DNA of 64,000 nucleotides, from the NCBI RefSeq assembly GCF_013408415.1, contig NZ_JACCAA010000001.1, positions 1,116,001 through 1,180,000 on the forward strand. Reading direction: 5' to 3'. The notes under the pieces are model-generated. The model did not search any database. It was given only the letters and a program-made list of their open reading frames with translations, and was not told where the DNA came from. This stretch comes from Nocardioides daedukensis (GTDB lineage: Bacteria > Actinomycetota > Actinomycetes > Propionibacteriales > Nocardioidaceae). Positions within the stretch are counted from its first letter, which is position 1. Each line of letters opens with the position of its first letter. Of this stretch, positions 18,486 to 27,447 are shown piece after piece. Position numbers and translations under genes: made by a program.

Positions 18486-19523
18486 ATGCGCCACACCGTG
18501 CCACGGAGCACCATGCGCCTGCCGGCCGGCCTCCGTCGACGGCGAGCCCCGCGGCTCGCCGCTGCTGTCGCCGTTGCTCTCGTCGCCACGCTTGCCACCG
18601 GATGCGGTGTCACGCGCGACGACGAGGGCAAGGACATGACGATGCTGATCCCGAACAGTCCGGGAGGTGGCTACGACCAGACCGGTCGCGCCGCCGTCTC
18701 CTCGATGGAGGCCGGCGACATCACCGGCGGCACCTTCGAGGTGTCCAACATCATCGGTGCCGGCGGGTCGGTCGCACTGACCAAGCTGATGAACGCCGAG
18801 GGCGACACCCACACGATGATGACGGTCGGCCTCGGCGTCGTCGGCTCGGCCTATTCGATGGGCCAGCCCTACAAGCTGCAGGACGCGACTCCCCTGGCCC
18901 AGCTGATCGAGGACCAGGAAGGCGTCCTGGTGCCGGCGGACTCGCCGTACAAGACCATCGACGACTTCCTGGCCGACTGGAAGCAGGACCCCGGTTCGAT
19001 CGCCGTCGGCGGCGGCTCCTCGCCCGGCGGTCCCGACCACCTCTTCCCGATGCAGCTTGCAGGTGCAGCCGGCATCGACCCGAACGACGTTCGCTACGTC
19101 GCCTATGACGGCGGTGGCCCGCTCACCTCGGCCCTGCTCGGCAAGAAGATCAAGGTCGGCTTCTCCGGCCTCGGCGAGTTCGAGGGCCAGATCCGGGCCG
19201 GTGAGCTGCGGGTCCTCGCAGTCTCCGGCGAGGAGCGGCTCGAGGGCGAGGTGTTCGGCAAGTTCCCGACGCTCAAGGAGTCCGGGGTCGACCTGGTCTT
19301 CACCAACTGGCGCGGGGTGCTCGCCCCTCCCGGGATCTCCGAGAAGCGCAAGCAGGAGCTGATCGCCTACCTCGAGGAGATGCACGAGAGCCCCGAGTGG
19401 CGCAAGGCGCTCAAGGACAACAAGTGGATCGACGAGTTCAAGACCGGTGACGAGTTCACTGCCTTCCTCGAGGAGCAGGACGCCCGTGTCGCCGACACCC
19501 TGAAGGAGCTGGGACTGCTGTGA
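18486..19523 (+). CDS. tctC: Tripartite tricarboxylate transporter substrate-binding lipoprotein
   Basis: TctC captures a tricarboxylate (citrate-like) outside the membrane and passes it to TctAB. The 345-aa precursor has a basic n-region, a hydrophobic core and the lipobox ATGC with C40 as the lipidated residue. The mature start MTMLIPNSPGGGYDQTGRA is the classic TctC substrate-loop motif. Later GGSSPGGPDHLFPMQLA and VGFSGLGEFEGQIRAGELR agree. AGGAG lies before the ATG. It overlaps tctB by four bases and is the first gene of tctCBA-usp. Confidence 0.94.
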   Translation: MRHTVPRSTMRLPAGLRRRRAPRLAAAVAVALVATLATGCGVTRDDEGKDMTMLIPNSPGGGYDQTGRAAVSSMEAGDITGGTFEVSNIIGAGGSVALTKLMNAEGDTHTMMTVGLGVVGSAYSMGQPYKLQDATPLAQLIEDQEGVLVPADSPYKTIDDFLADWKQDPGSIAVGGGSSPGGPDHLFPMQLAGAAGIDPNDVRYVAYDGGGPLTSALLGKKIKVGFSGLGEFEGQIRAGELRVLAVSGEERLEGEVFGKFPTLKESGVDLVFTNWRGVLAPPGISEKRKQELIAYLEEMHESPEWRKALKDNKWIDEFKTGDEFTAFLEEQDARVADTLKELGLL

Positions 19524-20053
19524 GCACCACCCACGAGAACACTGCGCCGGCCCCGGCACACGACCGCGCAGCACCCGCGCAGGATCGCGCGCAATACGGC
19601 GTCGCCGCGCTGTTGGCTGCCGTCGGGGCCTACACGATCTATGACGCCACCACACTGACGGTCGGCTTCGGTGATCCGGTCGGTCCACGGGTCTTCCCCT
19701 ACGTCATCGGCTCGACGATGGTCGTCCTGGGGCTGCTGCTGGTCGTGGCAACCGTTCGCGGCGACAAGCCCGAGGGCGAGCAGGGCGAGGACGTCGACCT
19801 GACCCAGCCGGCGGACTGGCTGACCGTGGCCAAGCTGGTCGGCGTCCTGCTCTTCACCATCGTCACGATCGACTGGCTCGGCTGGGCGATCTCGGGCGGC
19901 CTGCTCTTCGCAGGCGCGGCCTGGTCGCTCGGCAGCCGGACCACGATCCGCGACCTCATCGTCGGTCTGGTGATGTCCGTGGCCAGCTGGTACGGCTTCT
20001 ACGTCGGCCTGGGCATCCCGCTCACGCCCGGCATCGGGGAAGGGATCCTGTGA
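19520..20053 (+). CDS. tctB: Tripartite tricarboxylate transporter small membrane subunit
   Basis: The 177-aa TctB protein has four predicted membrane helices: [58 protein letters not shown] and [20 protein letters not shown]. The motif VGPRVFPYV in the first loop is typical. The N-terminal 25 residues are Ala/His-rich and cytoplasmic. The GTG start overlaps tctC, and the stop overlaps the tctA start, so the subunits should be made in fixed ratio. Confidence 0.9.
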   Translation: MSTTHENTAPAPAHDRAAPAQDRAQYGVAALLAAVGAYTIYDATTLTVGFGDPVGPRVFPYVIGSTMVVLGLLLVVATVRGDKPEGEQGEDVDLTQPADWLTVAKLVGVLLFTIVTIDWLGWAISGGLLFAGAAWSLGSRTTIRDLIVGLVMSVASWYGFYVGLGIPLTPGIGEGIL

Positions 20054-21588
20054 TGGACAGCCTCGATCTGTTGGCCAACGGCCTCGCTGCCGCGCTCACG
20101 CCGGAGAACCTGCTCTATGCCGTGATCGGCGTCCTGCTCGGCACCTTCGTCGGTGTCCTGCCCGGCATCGGCCCGGCGATGGCCGTTGCCCTCCTGCTCC
20201 CGGTCACCTTCGGCCTGGAGCCGACCCAGGCCTTCATCATGTTCGCCGGGATCTACTACGGCGGGATGTATGGCGGCTCCACCACCTCGATCCTGTTGAA
20301 CACACCGGGTGAGTCGTCATCGGTGATGACCGCGATCGAGGGCAACAAGATGGCCAAGAAGGGACGAGCCGCACAGGCCCTGGCCACCGCTGCGATCGGT
20401 TCCTTCATCGCGGGCACCATCGGCACCATGCTGGTGGTCTTCTTCGCCCCGGCGCTGGCGAAGATCGCGGTCGAGATCGGCGCCCCGTCCTTCTTCGCGA
20501 TCATCGTGCTGGCCATGGTGCTGGTGACCAGCCTGCTGGGTGCATCGCGGCTGCGCGGCTTCATCTCGCTCTTCCTCGGACTCACCTTCGGGTTGGTCGG
20601 GCTCGACCTGAACACCGGCCAGCCGCGACTCAGCTTCGACCAGCCGCTGCTCGCCGACCGTCTCGACATCGTCATCGTCGCCGTCGGCATCTTCGCCCTC
20701 GGCGAAGCCCTGTGGGTCGCTGCGCACCTGCGTCGCAAGCCGCTGGAGATCATTCCGGTCGGCCAGCCGTGGATGGGCAAGGACGACTGGGGTCGGTCCT
20801 GGAAGCCGTGGCTGCGCGGCACCGCCATCGGCTTCCCGTTCGGTGCCGTACCCGCCGGCGGAGCGGAGACGCCGACCTTCCTCTCCTACGTCCTGGAGCG
20901 GAAGCTGTCGAAGAAGAAGGACGAGTTCGGCAACGGCGCCATCGAGGGCGTCGCCGGCCCGGAGGCGGCCAACAATGCCTCGGCAGCAGGGACGTTCGTG
21001 CCCCTGCTGGCAATGGGCATCCCGGTGACGGCCACGTCGGCAGTCATGCTGGCCGCGCTCACGTCGTACGGCATCCAGCCCGGGCCGCAGCTGATGACCG
21101 ACCAGGCCGACCTGGTCTGGACGCTGCTGGCCAGCCTGCTGATCGGCAACGCCCTGCTGCTGATCATCAACCTGCCGATGGCACCGTTGTGGGCCAAGCT
21201 GCTCAGCATCCCGCGGCCCTACCTCTACTCCGGGATCCTGTTCTTCGCGACCCTGGGTGCCTATGCGGCCAACCAGCAGCCGTTCGACGTGTTCCTGCTA
21301 CTGGTCTTCGGACTGGTCGGCTTCATGATGCGTCGCTTCGCCCTGCCTGTGCTGCCGCTGATCATCGGCGTCATCCTCGGCCCGTTGATGGAGACCCGGT
21401 TCCGCGAGGCGCTGGCCATCTCCGGGGGCGATGTGTCCGGACTGTTCAACGAGAGTCTCGCTCTCGTCGTCTATGCGATCGCGGTGCTCGTGATCGTCAC
21501 ACCCCTGGTGCTGCGCATGGTGCGCCCCGCAACGACCGGACCCTCGGGCCCGGCAGACTCAGAGGACAAGGAGCTGGTGGAGCGATGA
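20053..21588 (+). CDS. tctA: Tripartite tricarboxylate transporter large membrane subunit
   Basis: This 511-aa multi-spanning TctA permease carries the signature [21 protein letters not shown] in the first part. [20 protein letters not shown] and the second symmetric repeat with [16 protein letters not shown] and [20 protein letters not shown] are also characteristic. It uses an ion gradient to import the substrate delivered by TctC. The ATG at 20053 overlaps the tctB stop (TGATG). About 11-12 membrane helices are expected. Confidence 0.95.
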   Translation: MDSLDLLANGLAAALTPENLLYAVIGVLLGTFVGVLPGIGPAMAVALLLPVTFGLEPTQAFIMFAGIYYGGMYGGSTTSILLNTPGESSSVMTAIEGNKMAKKGRAAQALATAAIGSFIAGTIGTMLVVFFAPALAKIAVEIGAPSFFAIIVLAMVLVTSLLGASRLRGFISLFLGLTFGLVGLDLNTGQPRLSFDQPLLADRLDIVIVAVGIFALGEALWVAAHLRRKPLEIIPVGQPWMGKDDWGRSWKPWLRGTAIGFPFGAVPAGGAETPTFLSYVLERKLSKKKDEFGNGAIEGVAGPEAANNASAAGTFVPLLAMGIPVTATSAVMLAALTSYGIQPGPQLMTDQADLVWTLLASLLIGNALLLIINLPMAPLWAKLLSIPRPYLYSGILFFATLGAYAANQQPFDVFLLLVFGLVGFMMRRFALPVLPLIIGVILGPLMETRFREALAISGGDVSGLFNESLALVVYAIAVLVIVTPLVLRMVRPATTGPSGPADSEDKELVER

Positions 21589-21980
21589 GCACGATCGTGG
21601 TGGCGTGGACGCCCGATGCGTTCGGTCAGGTGGCCCTCGAGCGTGGCCTGGACGAGGCACGGCTGCGCGAGGCACGGCTGCTCGTGGTCAACGGGACGCG
21701 TGGCGACACGCTGGTCGACGACCACTACGCCTCGGGTGCGCAGCTCGAGCGGCTGCGCTCGCTGCTGGCCGACAGCGGTGTCGAGCACGAGGTGCGCCAG
21801 TCGATGGGCGACTCGGTCGAGGACCAGATCCTCACCGCCGCCGAGGAAGCCGGTGCGGAGCTGATCGTGCTGGGTCTGAGGCGGCGTACGCCGGTGGGCA
21901 AGCTGCTTATGGGCAGCACGGCCCAGCGGGTGCTGCTGGGCGCCGAGTGCGCGGTGCTGGCGGTCAAGCCTGCTCGCTGA
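21585..21980 (+). CDS. Universal stress protein (UspA-like), last gene of the tct operon
   Basis: The 131-aa single-domain Usp protein has an N-terminal strand [20 protein letters not shown] and the ATP-binding loop [20 protein letters not shown] with [17 protein letters not shown], matching the G-x2-G-x9-G-S/T pattern of ATP-binding Usps. It overlaps the tctA stop by four bases (ATGA), so it is translationally coupled to the transporter. Usp proteins beside tct operons recur in actinobacteria; a regulatory role on transport is possible but not shown. Confidence 0.88.
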   Translation: MSTIVVAWTPDAFGQVALERGLDEARLREARLLVVNGTRGDTLVDDHYASGAQLERLRSLLADSGVEHEVRQSMGDSVEDQILTAAEEAGAELIVLGLRRRTPVGKLLMGSTAQRVLLGAECAVLAVKPAR

Positions 21981-22009
21981 GTGCCCCAGCAGAGGGACGA
22001 AATGCAGAG

Positions 22010-22034
22010 GGGCCCGGCTCTGTGAGCCGGGCCC
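22010..22034. terminator. Hairpin terminator after usp and after the two tRNA genes
   Basis: GGGCCCGGCTC and GAGCCGGGCCC pair across TGT, followed by TTCT. It lies between the plus-strand tct operon and the minus-strand tRNA genes and can serve both. Confidence 0.8.
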
Positions 22035-22046
22035 TTCTGGGGTGTG

Positions 22047-22119
22047 TACCCCCGACCGGATTTGAACCGGCGTTACCGCCGTGAGAGGGCGACGTCCTAG
22101 GCCGCTAGACGACGGGGGC
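22047..22119 (-). tRNA. tRNA-Glu, anticodon CTC
   Basis: The 73-base minus-strand cloverleaf has acceptor GCCCCCG pairing with CGGGGGT (closing G-U) and D-arm GTCTAGCGGCCTAGGAC. The anticodon loop CTCTCAC lies between GCC and GGC stem bases (anticodon CTC, codon GAG), and the T loop is TTCAAAT. The loop context matches E. coli tRNA-Glu. CCA is not encoded. Confidence 0.95.
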
Positions 22120-22138
22120 AGCTGCTTCTCTCGAAGCC

Positions 22139-22199
22139 GAGCGAAACCTTAGCCGAAGCTCTTGTTTCGCTCCAAATCGCAACCCTGGGGCTGCGATTT
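22139..22199. other. Two hairpins in the tRNA-Gln/tRNA-Glu spacer
   Basis: Inverted repeats GAGCGAAAC...GTTTCGCTC (22139-22147 and 22164-22172) and AAATCGCA...TGCGATTT (22174-22181 and 22192-22199) fill the 83-base spacer between the tRNA genes. They may be processing signals of a dicistronic tRNA precursor or a weak terminator. Confidence 0.45.
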
Positions 22200-22202
22200 T
22201 CG

Positions 22203-22274
22203 CTGGGATACTAGGACTCGAACCTAGAATAACTGGACCAGAACCAGTCGTGTTGCCAATTACACCATATCCCA
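22203..22274 (-). tRNA. tRNA-Gln, anticodon CTG
   Basis: The 72-base minus-strand cloverleaf has acceptor TGGGATA pairing with TATCCCA and discriminator G. The anticodon loop TTCTGGT lies between ACTGG and CCAGT (anticodon CTG, codon CAG), and the T-arm is CTAGG-TTCGAGT-CCTAG. It lies upstream of tRNA-Glu on the same strand, and gltX is 1 kb away. Confidence 0.95.
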
Positions 22275-22304
22275 ATTCGGCCCTCTGGGAGCCGATGGGA
22301 AACA

Positions 22305-23255
22305 TTACACGGCACCCCGCGGGCCTGCCAAAACGGCCCGGTCCACAGTGCGTTTCACGCCCAGGTGCTTGGCGCAGAACAGCACCAGAGCGAGGTAGAC
22401 CAGCGACTGGGTGAGCGTCACCGGAAGGCTCCACCAGGTGCCACCGGTCGGCGTCAGCGCCTCCCCCAGATCGCCGAAGGCCAGGGCCAGACCGAAGGCC
22501 AGCCAGTTGTTCAGCACGTGCATGGCGATGCCTGCCTCAAGGCCTCCCGTCAGCACCACCAGGACACCCGAGACGATGCCGAAGGCGAGCCGGTCCACGA
22601 AGATCGGCGGGTCCTGCGCGCCGTGTGCGAGCGCGAAGAGCACGGCCGGAACCAGGATCGCCACGACGGTCGGGAAGTGGCCGCCGAAGACCTGGGTCAG
22701 ATAGCCCCGGAAGGCATATTCCTCCCCCGCTGCCTGCAGCGGCGTCAGGAAGAGCACCACCAGCGCGAACTGCATAGTGGTCGTCGTGAAGTCGTTGACC
22801 TGGGTGGAGATCTCCCCGGCACCGTCACCCTGCGAGGCGGCCGGTACGAGGGCACTGACGACCAGTGTCGCGAAGAGCGCGATGAAGGAGAGACCGAGGC
22901 AGACCGCGAAGAAGCTCCACCGCATCCGCGGCATGATCGAGGTCCGCCACCCGGGCCTGAGCCCGTGCAGCAGCCAGGAGATCAGGAAGACGGTCGGGAT
23001 CAGTCCGGCCAGCACCAGGTTGAGGTGGGCAAGCCCCAGCGGTGTCGGGTTGGTCAGGTCGAGCAGGCGCTGGTAGTCCGCCAGGACGTCGTCGGTGCCG
23101 CTGGCCAGGATCCCGATCAGGATGGCGACCTCGAGGAAGAGGGGCAGGATCACCAGGCCGATCAGCAGAAGCAGGACAACGCCCAGCAGCGAGCGCCACC
23201 AGGAGTTCTTGGCGCCACGGTGCAGCTGGTGGAACCCGAGCCCCTGCCCCGCCAT
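22305..23255 (-). CDS. CPBP-family intramembrane metalloprotease
   Basis: The roughly 316-aa multi-pass membrane protein has the CPBP/Abi (CAAX-protease-like) motifs EEYAFRGYL (paired Glu and Arg), later LFALAHG and finally HVLNNW. These three blocks supply the catalytic Glu/His residues of the type II CAAX fold. Eight or so membrane helices are visible. Substrates of bacterial members are mostly unknown. ATG 23255 lies two bases after the gltX stop, so it is likely transcribed with gltX; a TTG at 23261 is an alternative. Confidence 0.87.
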   Translation of the reverse strand: MAGQGLGFHQLHRGAKNSWWRSLLGVVLLLLIGLVILPLFLEVAILIGILASGTDDVLADYQRLLDLTNPTPLGLAHLNLVLAGLIPTVFLISWLLHGLRPGWRTSIMPRMRWSFFAVCLGLSFIALFATLVVSALVPAASQGDGAGEISTQVNDFTTTTMQFALVVLFLTPLQAAGEEYAFRGYLTQVFGGHFPTVVAILVPAVLFALAHGAQDPPIFVDRLAFGIVSGVLVVLTGGLEAGIAMHVLNNWLAFGLALAFGDLGEALTPTGGTWWSLPVTLTQSLVYLALVLFCAKHLGVKRTVDRAVLAGPRGAV

Positions 23256-23257
23256 GC

Positions 23258-24763
23258 TCAACCCAGTGCGCTCTGAAGGCGCCCGAGGCTACGCTCGCGA
23301 CCGAGCAGCTCCAAGGACTCGAAGAGCGGCGGCGAGATCCGACGACCGGTGACGGCCACCCGCACCGGCCCGAAGGCGTTGCGGGGCTTCAGTCCGAGCT
23401 CCTCGACGAGCTTCTTGCGCAGGGCCTCGTCGATGGCAGCGGTGCTCCACTGCGGCAGCGCCGACAACGCGTCGTACGACGCCTGCACGACGGCCTTGCC
23501 GTCCTCGTTTAGGAGCTTGGCGACGTCGGCCTCGTCGCGGGTGAAGTCGGCCTCGTCGATGAAGAGGAAGCCGAGCATCTCGGGGACCTCGGCGAGCTTG
23601 TTGATCCGCTCGGCGACCAAGGGCATCGCCAGCTCCAGGAGCTTCGCGTCGGCGTCGTTGACCGGGTCGCTGAGGACGCCGGTCTTCTTCAGGAACGGGA
23701 TCGAGCGCTTGGTGATGTCCTCGACGGTGAGCAGACGCATGTGCGAGCCGTTGATCGCCTCGCACTTCTTCAGGTCGAAGCGCGCCGGGTTGGGGTTGAC
23801 GTCGCCGATCTCGAAGGCCTCGACCATCTCGGGCAGCGTGAAGATGTCGCGGTCGGCAGCGATCGCCCAGCCGAGCAGGGCGACGTAGTTGAGCAGCCCC
23901 TCGGGCAGGAAGCCCTGGTCGCGGTAGAGCTCCATGTGCGCCTCGGGGTCGCGCTTGGAGAGCTTCTTGTTGCCCTCCCCCATCACGTAGGGCAGGTGGC
24001 CGAAGCGCGGCGTACGCTCCGCGACACCGATCTCCTTGAGCGCCTCGAACAGGGCGACCTGGCGGGGGGTGCTGGAGAGCAGGTCCTCACCACGCAGCAC
24101 GTGGGTGATGTTCATCAACGCGTCGTCGATCGGCGCCACCAGCGTGTAGAGCGGGTCGCCATTGGCGCGGGCCAGCGCGAAGTCGGGGACGAACTGGCTG
24201 TCGAAGGTGATCTCGCCGCGGACCAGGTCGTCGAAGGTGATCGCACCCTCGGGCATCCGGAAGCGGACGACCGACTTGCGGCCCTCGGCCTCGAAAGCGG
24301 CCCGCTGCTCGGCGGTGAGCTCGCGGCAGTGGCCGTCGTAGCCCATCACCTTGGAGCCGGAGGCCTTGCGGCGTGCGTCGACCTCCTCGTTGGTGCAGAA
24401 GCAGTCGTACGTCGAGCCGTGCTCGCGCAGCTTGGCCAGGACATCGGCATAGATGTCGGAGCGCTCGGACTGGCGGTAGGGACCGAAGTCGCCACCCTTG
24501 AGCGGACCCTCGTCCCAGTCGAGGCCGAGCCACTGCATCAGGTCGATCAGCGAGTCGTAGGACTCCACGGTGTTGCGGGCCTTGTCGGTGTCCTCGATGC
24601 GGAAGACGAAGGTGCCACCGAAGTGGCGGGCGAAGGCCCAGTTGTATAGCGCCGTGCGGGCAAGGCCGACGTGCGGGCTGCCGGTCGGCGACGGCGCCAT
24701 CCGGACCCGGACCTCCTCCGGCTTGAGGTCGCCGAGGACTGCCTGGTTGGTCTTGCTGCTCAA
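23258..24763 (-). CDS. gltX: Glutamyl-tRNA synthetase
   Basis: GltX charges tRNA-Glu with glutamate; in actinobacteria it usually also mischarges tRNA-Gln for later amidation by GatCAB. The 501-aa class I enzyme has the HIGH-type motif [19 protein letters not shown] near residue 25 and the KMSKS-type motif [10 protein letters not shown]. The IEDTD motif ([12 protein letters not shown]) is present. The stop of the FAH-family gene overlaps its start by four bases. Both tRNA substrates lie about 1 kb downstream on the same strand. Confidence 0.97.
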   Translation of the reverse strand: MSSKTNQAVLGDLKPEEVRVRMAPSPTGSPHVGLARTALYNWAFARHFGGTFVFRIEDTDKARNTVESYDSLIDLMQWLGLDWDEGPLKGGDFGPYRQSERSDIYADVLAKLREHGSTYDCFCTNEEVDARRKASGSKVMGYDGHCRELTAEQRAAFEAEGRKSVVRFRMPEGAITFDDLVRGEITFDSQFVPDFALARANGDPLYTLVAPIDDALMNITHVLRGEDLLSSTPRQVALFEALKEIGVAERTPRFGHLPYVMGEGNKKLSKRDPEAHMELYRDQGFLPEGLLNYVALLGWAIAADRDIFTLPEMVEAFEIGDVNPNPARFDLKKCEAINGSHMRLLTVEDITKRSIPFLKKTGVLSDPVNDADAKLLELAMPLVAERINKLAEVPEMLGFLFIDEADFTRDEADVAKLLNEDGKAVVQASYDALSALPQWSTAAIDEALRKKLVEELGLKPRNAFGPVRVAVTGRRISPPLFESLELLGRERSLGRLQSALG

Positions 24764-25569
24764 CGTGCTGCCACCTTGTTCGTGAGGGATCCGATGCCGG
24801 CGATCGAGATCTCGACCTCGTCACCGATGTTCATGGGGCCGACACCCTCCGGGGTGCCGGTCAGGATGACGTCGCCGGGAAGAAGCGTCATCACCGAGCT
24901 GATGTGCTCGACGAGCGTGGGGATGTCGAAGATCATGTCAGCCGTGGAGCCGTCCTGGACCAGGTCACCGTTGAGGTGGGTCTGGATCTTCACCCCGTCG
25001 ATGAACGTCTGCGGGTCCAGGTCGGTCTCGATCCAGGGACCGAGGGGACAGAACGAGTCGAACCCCTTGCCGCGGGTGAACTGGACGTCCTTCTTCTGCA
25101 GGTCCCGCGCGGTGACGTCGTTGGCGACCGTGTAACCGTGGATGACGTCGGTCGCCTTCTCCTTGGGCACGTCGCGGCAGATCCGGCCGATCACCACGGC
25201 CAACTCACCCTCGTAGTGGACGTTCTCGCTCTGGCGCGGATAGAAGATCGGGTCGCCGGGGCCGGTCACCGAGGTGTTCGGCTTGAGGAACATCAACGGC
25301 TCCTCGGGCAGGTCGCTGCCCATCTCCGCGGCGTGCGCGGCATAGTTCCGGCCGATCGCCACCACCTTGCTGCGAGGCAGGACGGGGGCGAGCAGCCGTA
25401 CGTCGGCCAGCTTGTACTCCTCTTGGAGCAGCTTGACGCCGACATAGAGCGGGTCGCCCGCGAGCGCGACGATCGTGGCGTCCTCCTCGATCTGGCCGAA
25501 CTCGTCGAGCTCGCCCGTCAGGACGCCGTAGAGGGGATCTTCGCCGGTGGTGAATCTGCAGATACGCAC
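24760..25569 (-). CDS. Fumarylacetoacetate hydrolase-family protein
   Basis: This 269-aa FAH-superfamily protein has metal-binding residues in [14 protein letters not shown] and the core motifs [46 protein letters not shown] and [18 protein letters not shown]. Members include acylpyruvate hydrolases, oxaloacetate decarboxylases and isomerases of aromatic catabolism; specificity is not readable. GTG 25569 is chosen because homologues begin near RICRFTTG; no good ribosome-binding site is visible for it or for ATG 25590. It overlaps gltX by four bases, a pairing frequent in actinobacteria. Confidence 0.85.
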   Translation of the reverse strand: MRICRFTTGEDPLYGVLTGELDEFGQIEEDATIVALAGDPLYVGVKLLQEEYKLADVRLLAPVLPRSKVVAIGRNYAAHAAEMGSDLPEEPLMFLKPNTSVTGPGDPIFYPRQSENVHYEGELAVVIGRICRDVPKEKATDVIHGYTVANDVTARDLQKKDVQFTRGKGFDSFCPLGPWIETDLDPQTFIDGVKIQTHLNGDLVQDGSTADMIFDIPTLVEHISSVMTLLPGDVILTGTPEGVGPMNIGDEVEISIAGIGSLTNKVAAR

Positions 25570-25689
25570 GGGACCGAGCCTATCCGGCATCCGGCGAGAC
25601 GTTGTCGCCCGCCGTGCCGGTGCCCGAGGATGCTCTCGTGGTCAATCGCTGATGGGCTTCGTGGGACGAGATCCGGCCTGGCGTCGGCC

Positions 25690-25827
25690 CTAGCCGCGAA
25701 GCAGTCGTCGGCGCAGTGTCCCGAGTCCTGGCTTGGCCTCAGCGCGGCGACGACGGCGGGCAGCCTCGAGTTGCACGCTGAGCCGCCGTGCGGCCTCTTC
25801 TGGGGTGATGCGTCGCTCCGTGGCCAT
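25690..25827 (-). CDS. Possible small basic protein (45 aa)
   Basis: An ATG-started frame in the otherwise empty 431-base gap between the FAH gene and the gene at 26001 encodes MATERRITPEEAARRL followed by a very Arg-rich amphipathic segment and ends LRRRLLRG. A GGAGAGGG lies about 12 bases before the ATG. Third-position GC is only moderate, so coding is unproven. No family was recognised. The rest of the gap (25570-25689 and 25828-26000) shows nothing recognisable. Confidence 0.35.
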   Translation of the reverse strand: MATERRITPEEAARRLSVQLEAARRRRRAEAKPGLGTLRRRLLRG

Positions 25828-26000
25828 GCCGTGCGTCCGCCCTCTCCCCGGTCTCCTGGGTCTTCGTGTGTCTTTTCGTGTCCGTGTCTTCGCGTCCTAC
25901 TCCACAAGACTCCCGCACACCCCGATCGGTGACATCAACCCGCAGGATGATCCGTCTACGACTTTGGTCGGGGGCCACACCCGCTCCTAGAGTTCTTCGC

Positions 26001-26885
26001 GTGAAGGTGCTGGACGAATCGGAGTGGCGCGCGCGGGCCGCGGCCCACGCCGAGCGACTCGAGCCCTACGTCGCGCCGCACCTGGCCCGGCGCGAGACCC
26101 GCATCAAGCACCCGGTCCACGACTTCCTCTTCACCTACTACTCCCAACGGCCGGCGCAACTGATGCGCTGGCACCCGGGGTTCGGGGTAGCGCTGGGCGG
26201 CGAGGCAACGGCGTACGCGCAGATGAAGGGCTATCAGGCCCCGCCGGTGGCCGTGAGTCGGGAGTACGTCGTCTCGCAGCGCCCGCTGATCTCCTCACTG
26301 AACACGTTGCTCGCCGCGACCGCGTCCCGGCCACCGACGCTGGGCTGCTTCGGCCTGCACGAGTGGGCGATGGTCTATCGCCTGACCGAGGACGAGACCC
26401 GGCACCGGGACTGGACCCTGAGACTGGGCGCGACCGGCACCGACGAGGTGGTCGAGTCGCACCGGATCACCTGTTCACACTTCGATGCGTTCCGGTTCTT
26501 CACTCCCCCGGCGCGTGGGCTCAACCTGCTGCAACCTGCCAACGACGACCGGCCGTCATACGAGCAACCGGGTTGTCTGCATGGAGGCATGGATCTCTAC
26601 AAGCACGCGTTCCGACTGAGCCCGATGATCAGCTCGGACGTGGTTGCCGACGCGTTCGAGCTGGCGTGGGACATCCGCATCCTCGACATGCGTGCAGCGC
26701 CCTACGACATGACCGGCACGGTCCTGGATCCCAGCGGCGAGGAGTGGAGCCCGGTCAGGATCGAGACGCCGGAGGGCAAGCGCGAGTACGCCGATGCGCA
26801 GCGCATCTTCGCCGAGCGCGGGGCTCCCATTCGTCGACGGTTGATCGATGAGTGCGAGCGGCTGCTCGACGTCGCCGGCGACTAG
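26001..26885 (+). CDS. Conserved actinobacterial protein, often labelled 3-methyladenine DNA glycosylase
   Basis: The 294-aa soluble protein starts from GTG (VKVLDESEWRARAAAH). Conserved-looking blocks are KHPVHDFLFTYYSQRPAQLM, RWHPGFGVAL, GCFGLHEWAMVYR, SHFDAFRFFTPPARGLN and QPGCLHGGMDLYK. I recall this family carrying the label 3-methyladenine DNA glycosylase in actinobacterial annotations. However, no helix-hairpin-helix, MPG or AlkA motif is visible, so the label is doubtful. The many conserved His/Cys positions (CFGLHEW, CSHFD, CLHGG) hint at a metal site. Function is left open. Confidence 0.7.
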   Translation: MKVLDESEWRARAAAHAERLEPYVAPHLARRETRIKHPVHDFLFTYYSQRPAQLMRWHPGFGVALGGEATAYAQMKGYQAPPVAVSREYVVSQRPLISSLNTLLAATASRPPTLGCFGLHEWAMVYRLTEDETRHRDWTLRLGATGTDEVVESHRITCSHFDAFRFFTPPARGLNLLQPANDDRPSYEQPGCLHGGMDLYKHAFRLSPMISSDVVADAFELAWDIRILDMRAAPYDMTGTVLDPSGEEWSPVRIETPEGKREYADAQRIFAERGAPIRRRLIDECERLLDVAGD

Positions 26886-26897
26886 TCCAGACCCAGT

Positions 26898-27257
26898 TCA
26901 GGCCCCGCCGCCCGTGATCGCGACGAAGCAGAACACGACGGCTCCAGAACCTGCTGTCCACGCGGCAGCCGTCCCCAGGGCCTGTCGCCATGAGCGCTCG
27001 CGAAGACGAGCAACGACCAGTGAAACGACGGCAACCAGGAACGGGATGAAGACCGCGACAAGGAGGATCTTCATGACCATCACCGATGTCGGGCTGATCA
27101 GCGATCGCTGTTCCGGGTCTGTGAGGTTCCACCACGCCCGGAAGAAACCCGGAAGAAAGGCCACCATCGCTGGGAACAGTGACAGGAGAAACAATCCGGC
27201 CATTGGCCAGTTTGACTCCCGCGGAGGACGGAGAGCGGTGTCGGACACAAGTCCCAT
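26898..27257 (-). CDS. Small hypothetical membrane protein
   Basis: About 119 aa with three hydrophobic helices: MAGLFLLSLFPAMVAFLPGF, VMKILLVAVFIPFLVAVVSL and ALGTAAAWTAGSGAVVFCFV. The loop between the first two is acidic. The start is uncertain: ATG 27257 has only a weak GGA, and a GTG four codons later is possible. No family was recognised. It converges on the gene ending at 26885 and is divergent from the MFS gene. The flanking sequence is slightly less GC-rich than its neighbours. Confidence 0.55.
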   Translation of the reverse strand: MGLVSDTALRPPRESNWPMAGLFLLSLFPAMVAFLPGFFRAWWNLTDPEQRSLISPTSVMVMKILLVAVFIPFLVAVVSLVVARLRERSWRQALGTAAAWTAGSGAVVFCFVAITGGGA

Positions 27258-27447
27258 GATCGGTCCATGGACGAGGATCGCGCAGCCAGTCCGCTGAAGA
27301 TGACTGGCCGCGACAGCAGTCGGCGACGATGGATCGAGGAATCGCCGCAAGGTCGCGCCTCTCGATAGAATGCAGGCTGCACAGGGCCATGGCGTGACTG
27401 TTGGGTGGGAAGGCACGCGCCCCGTTTCGCGAACCCTGGAGTCACCT

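Noticed and set aside
16000..22000. Horizontally acquired island around the tct genes
   Set aside because: Composition and codon pattern match the flanks, and no integrase, tRNA-linked repeat or transposase was seen.
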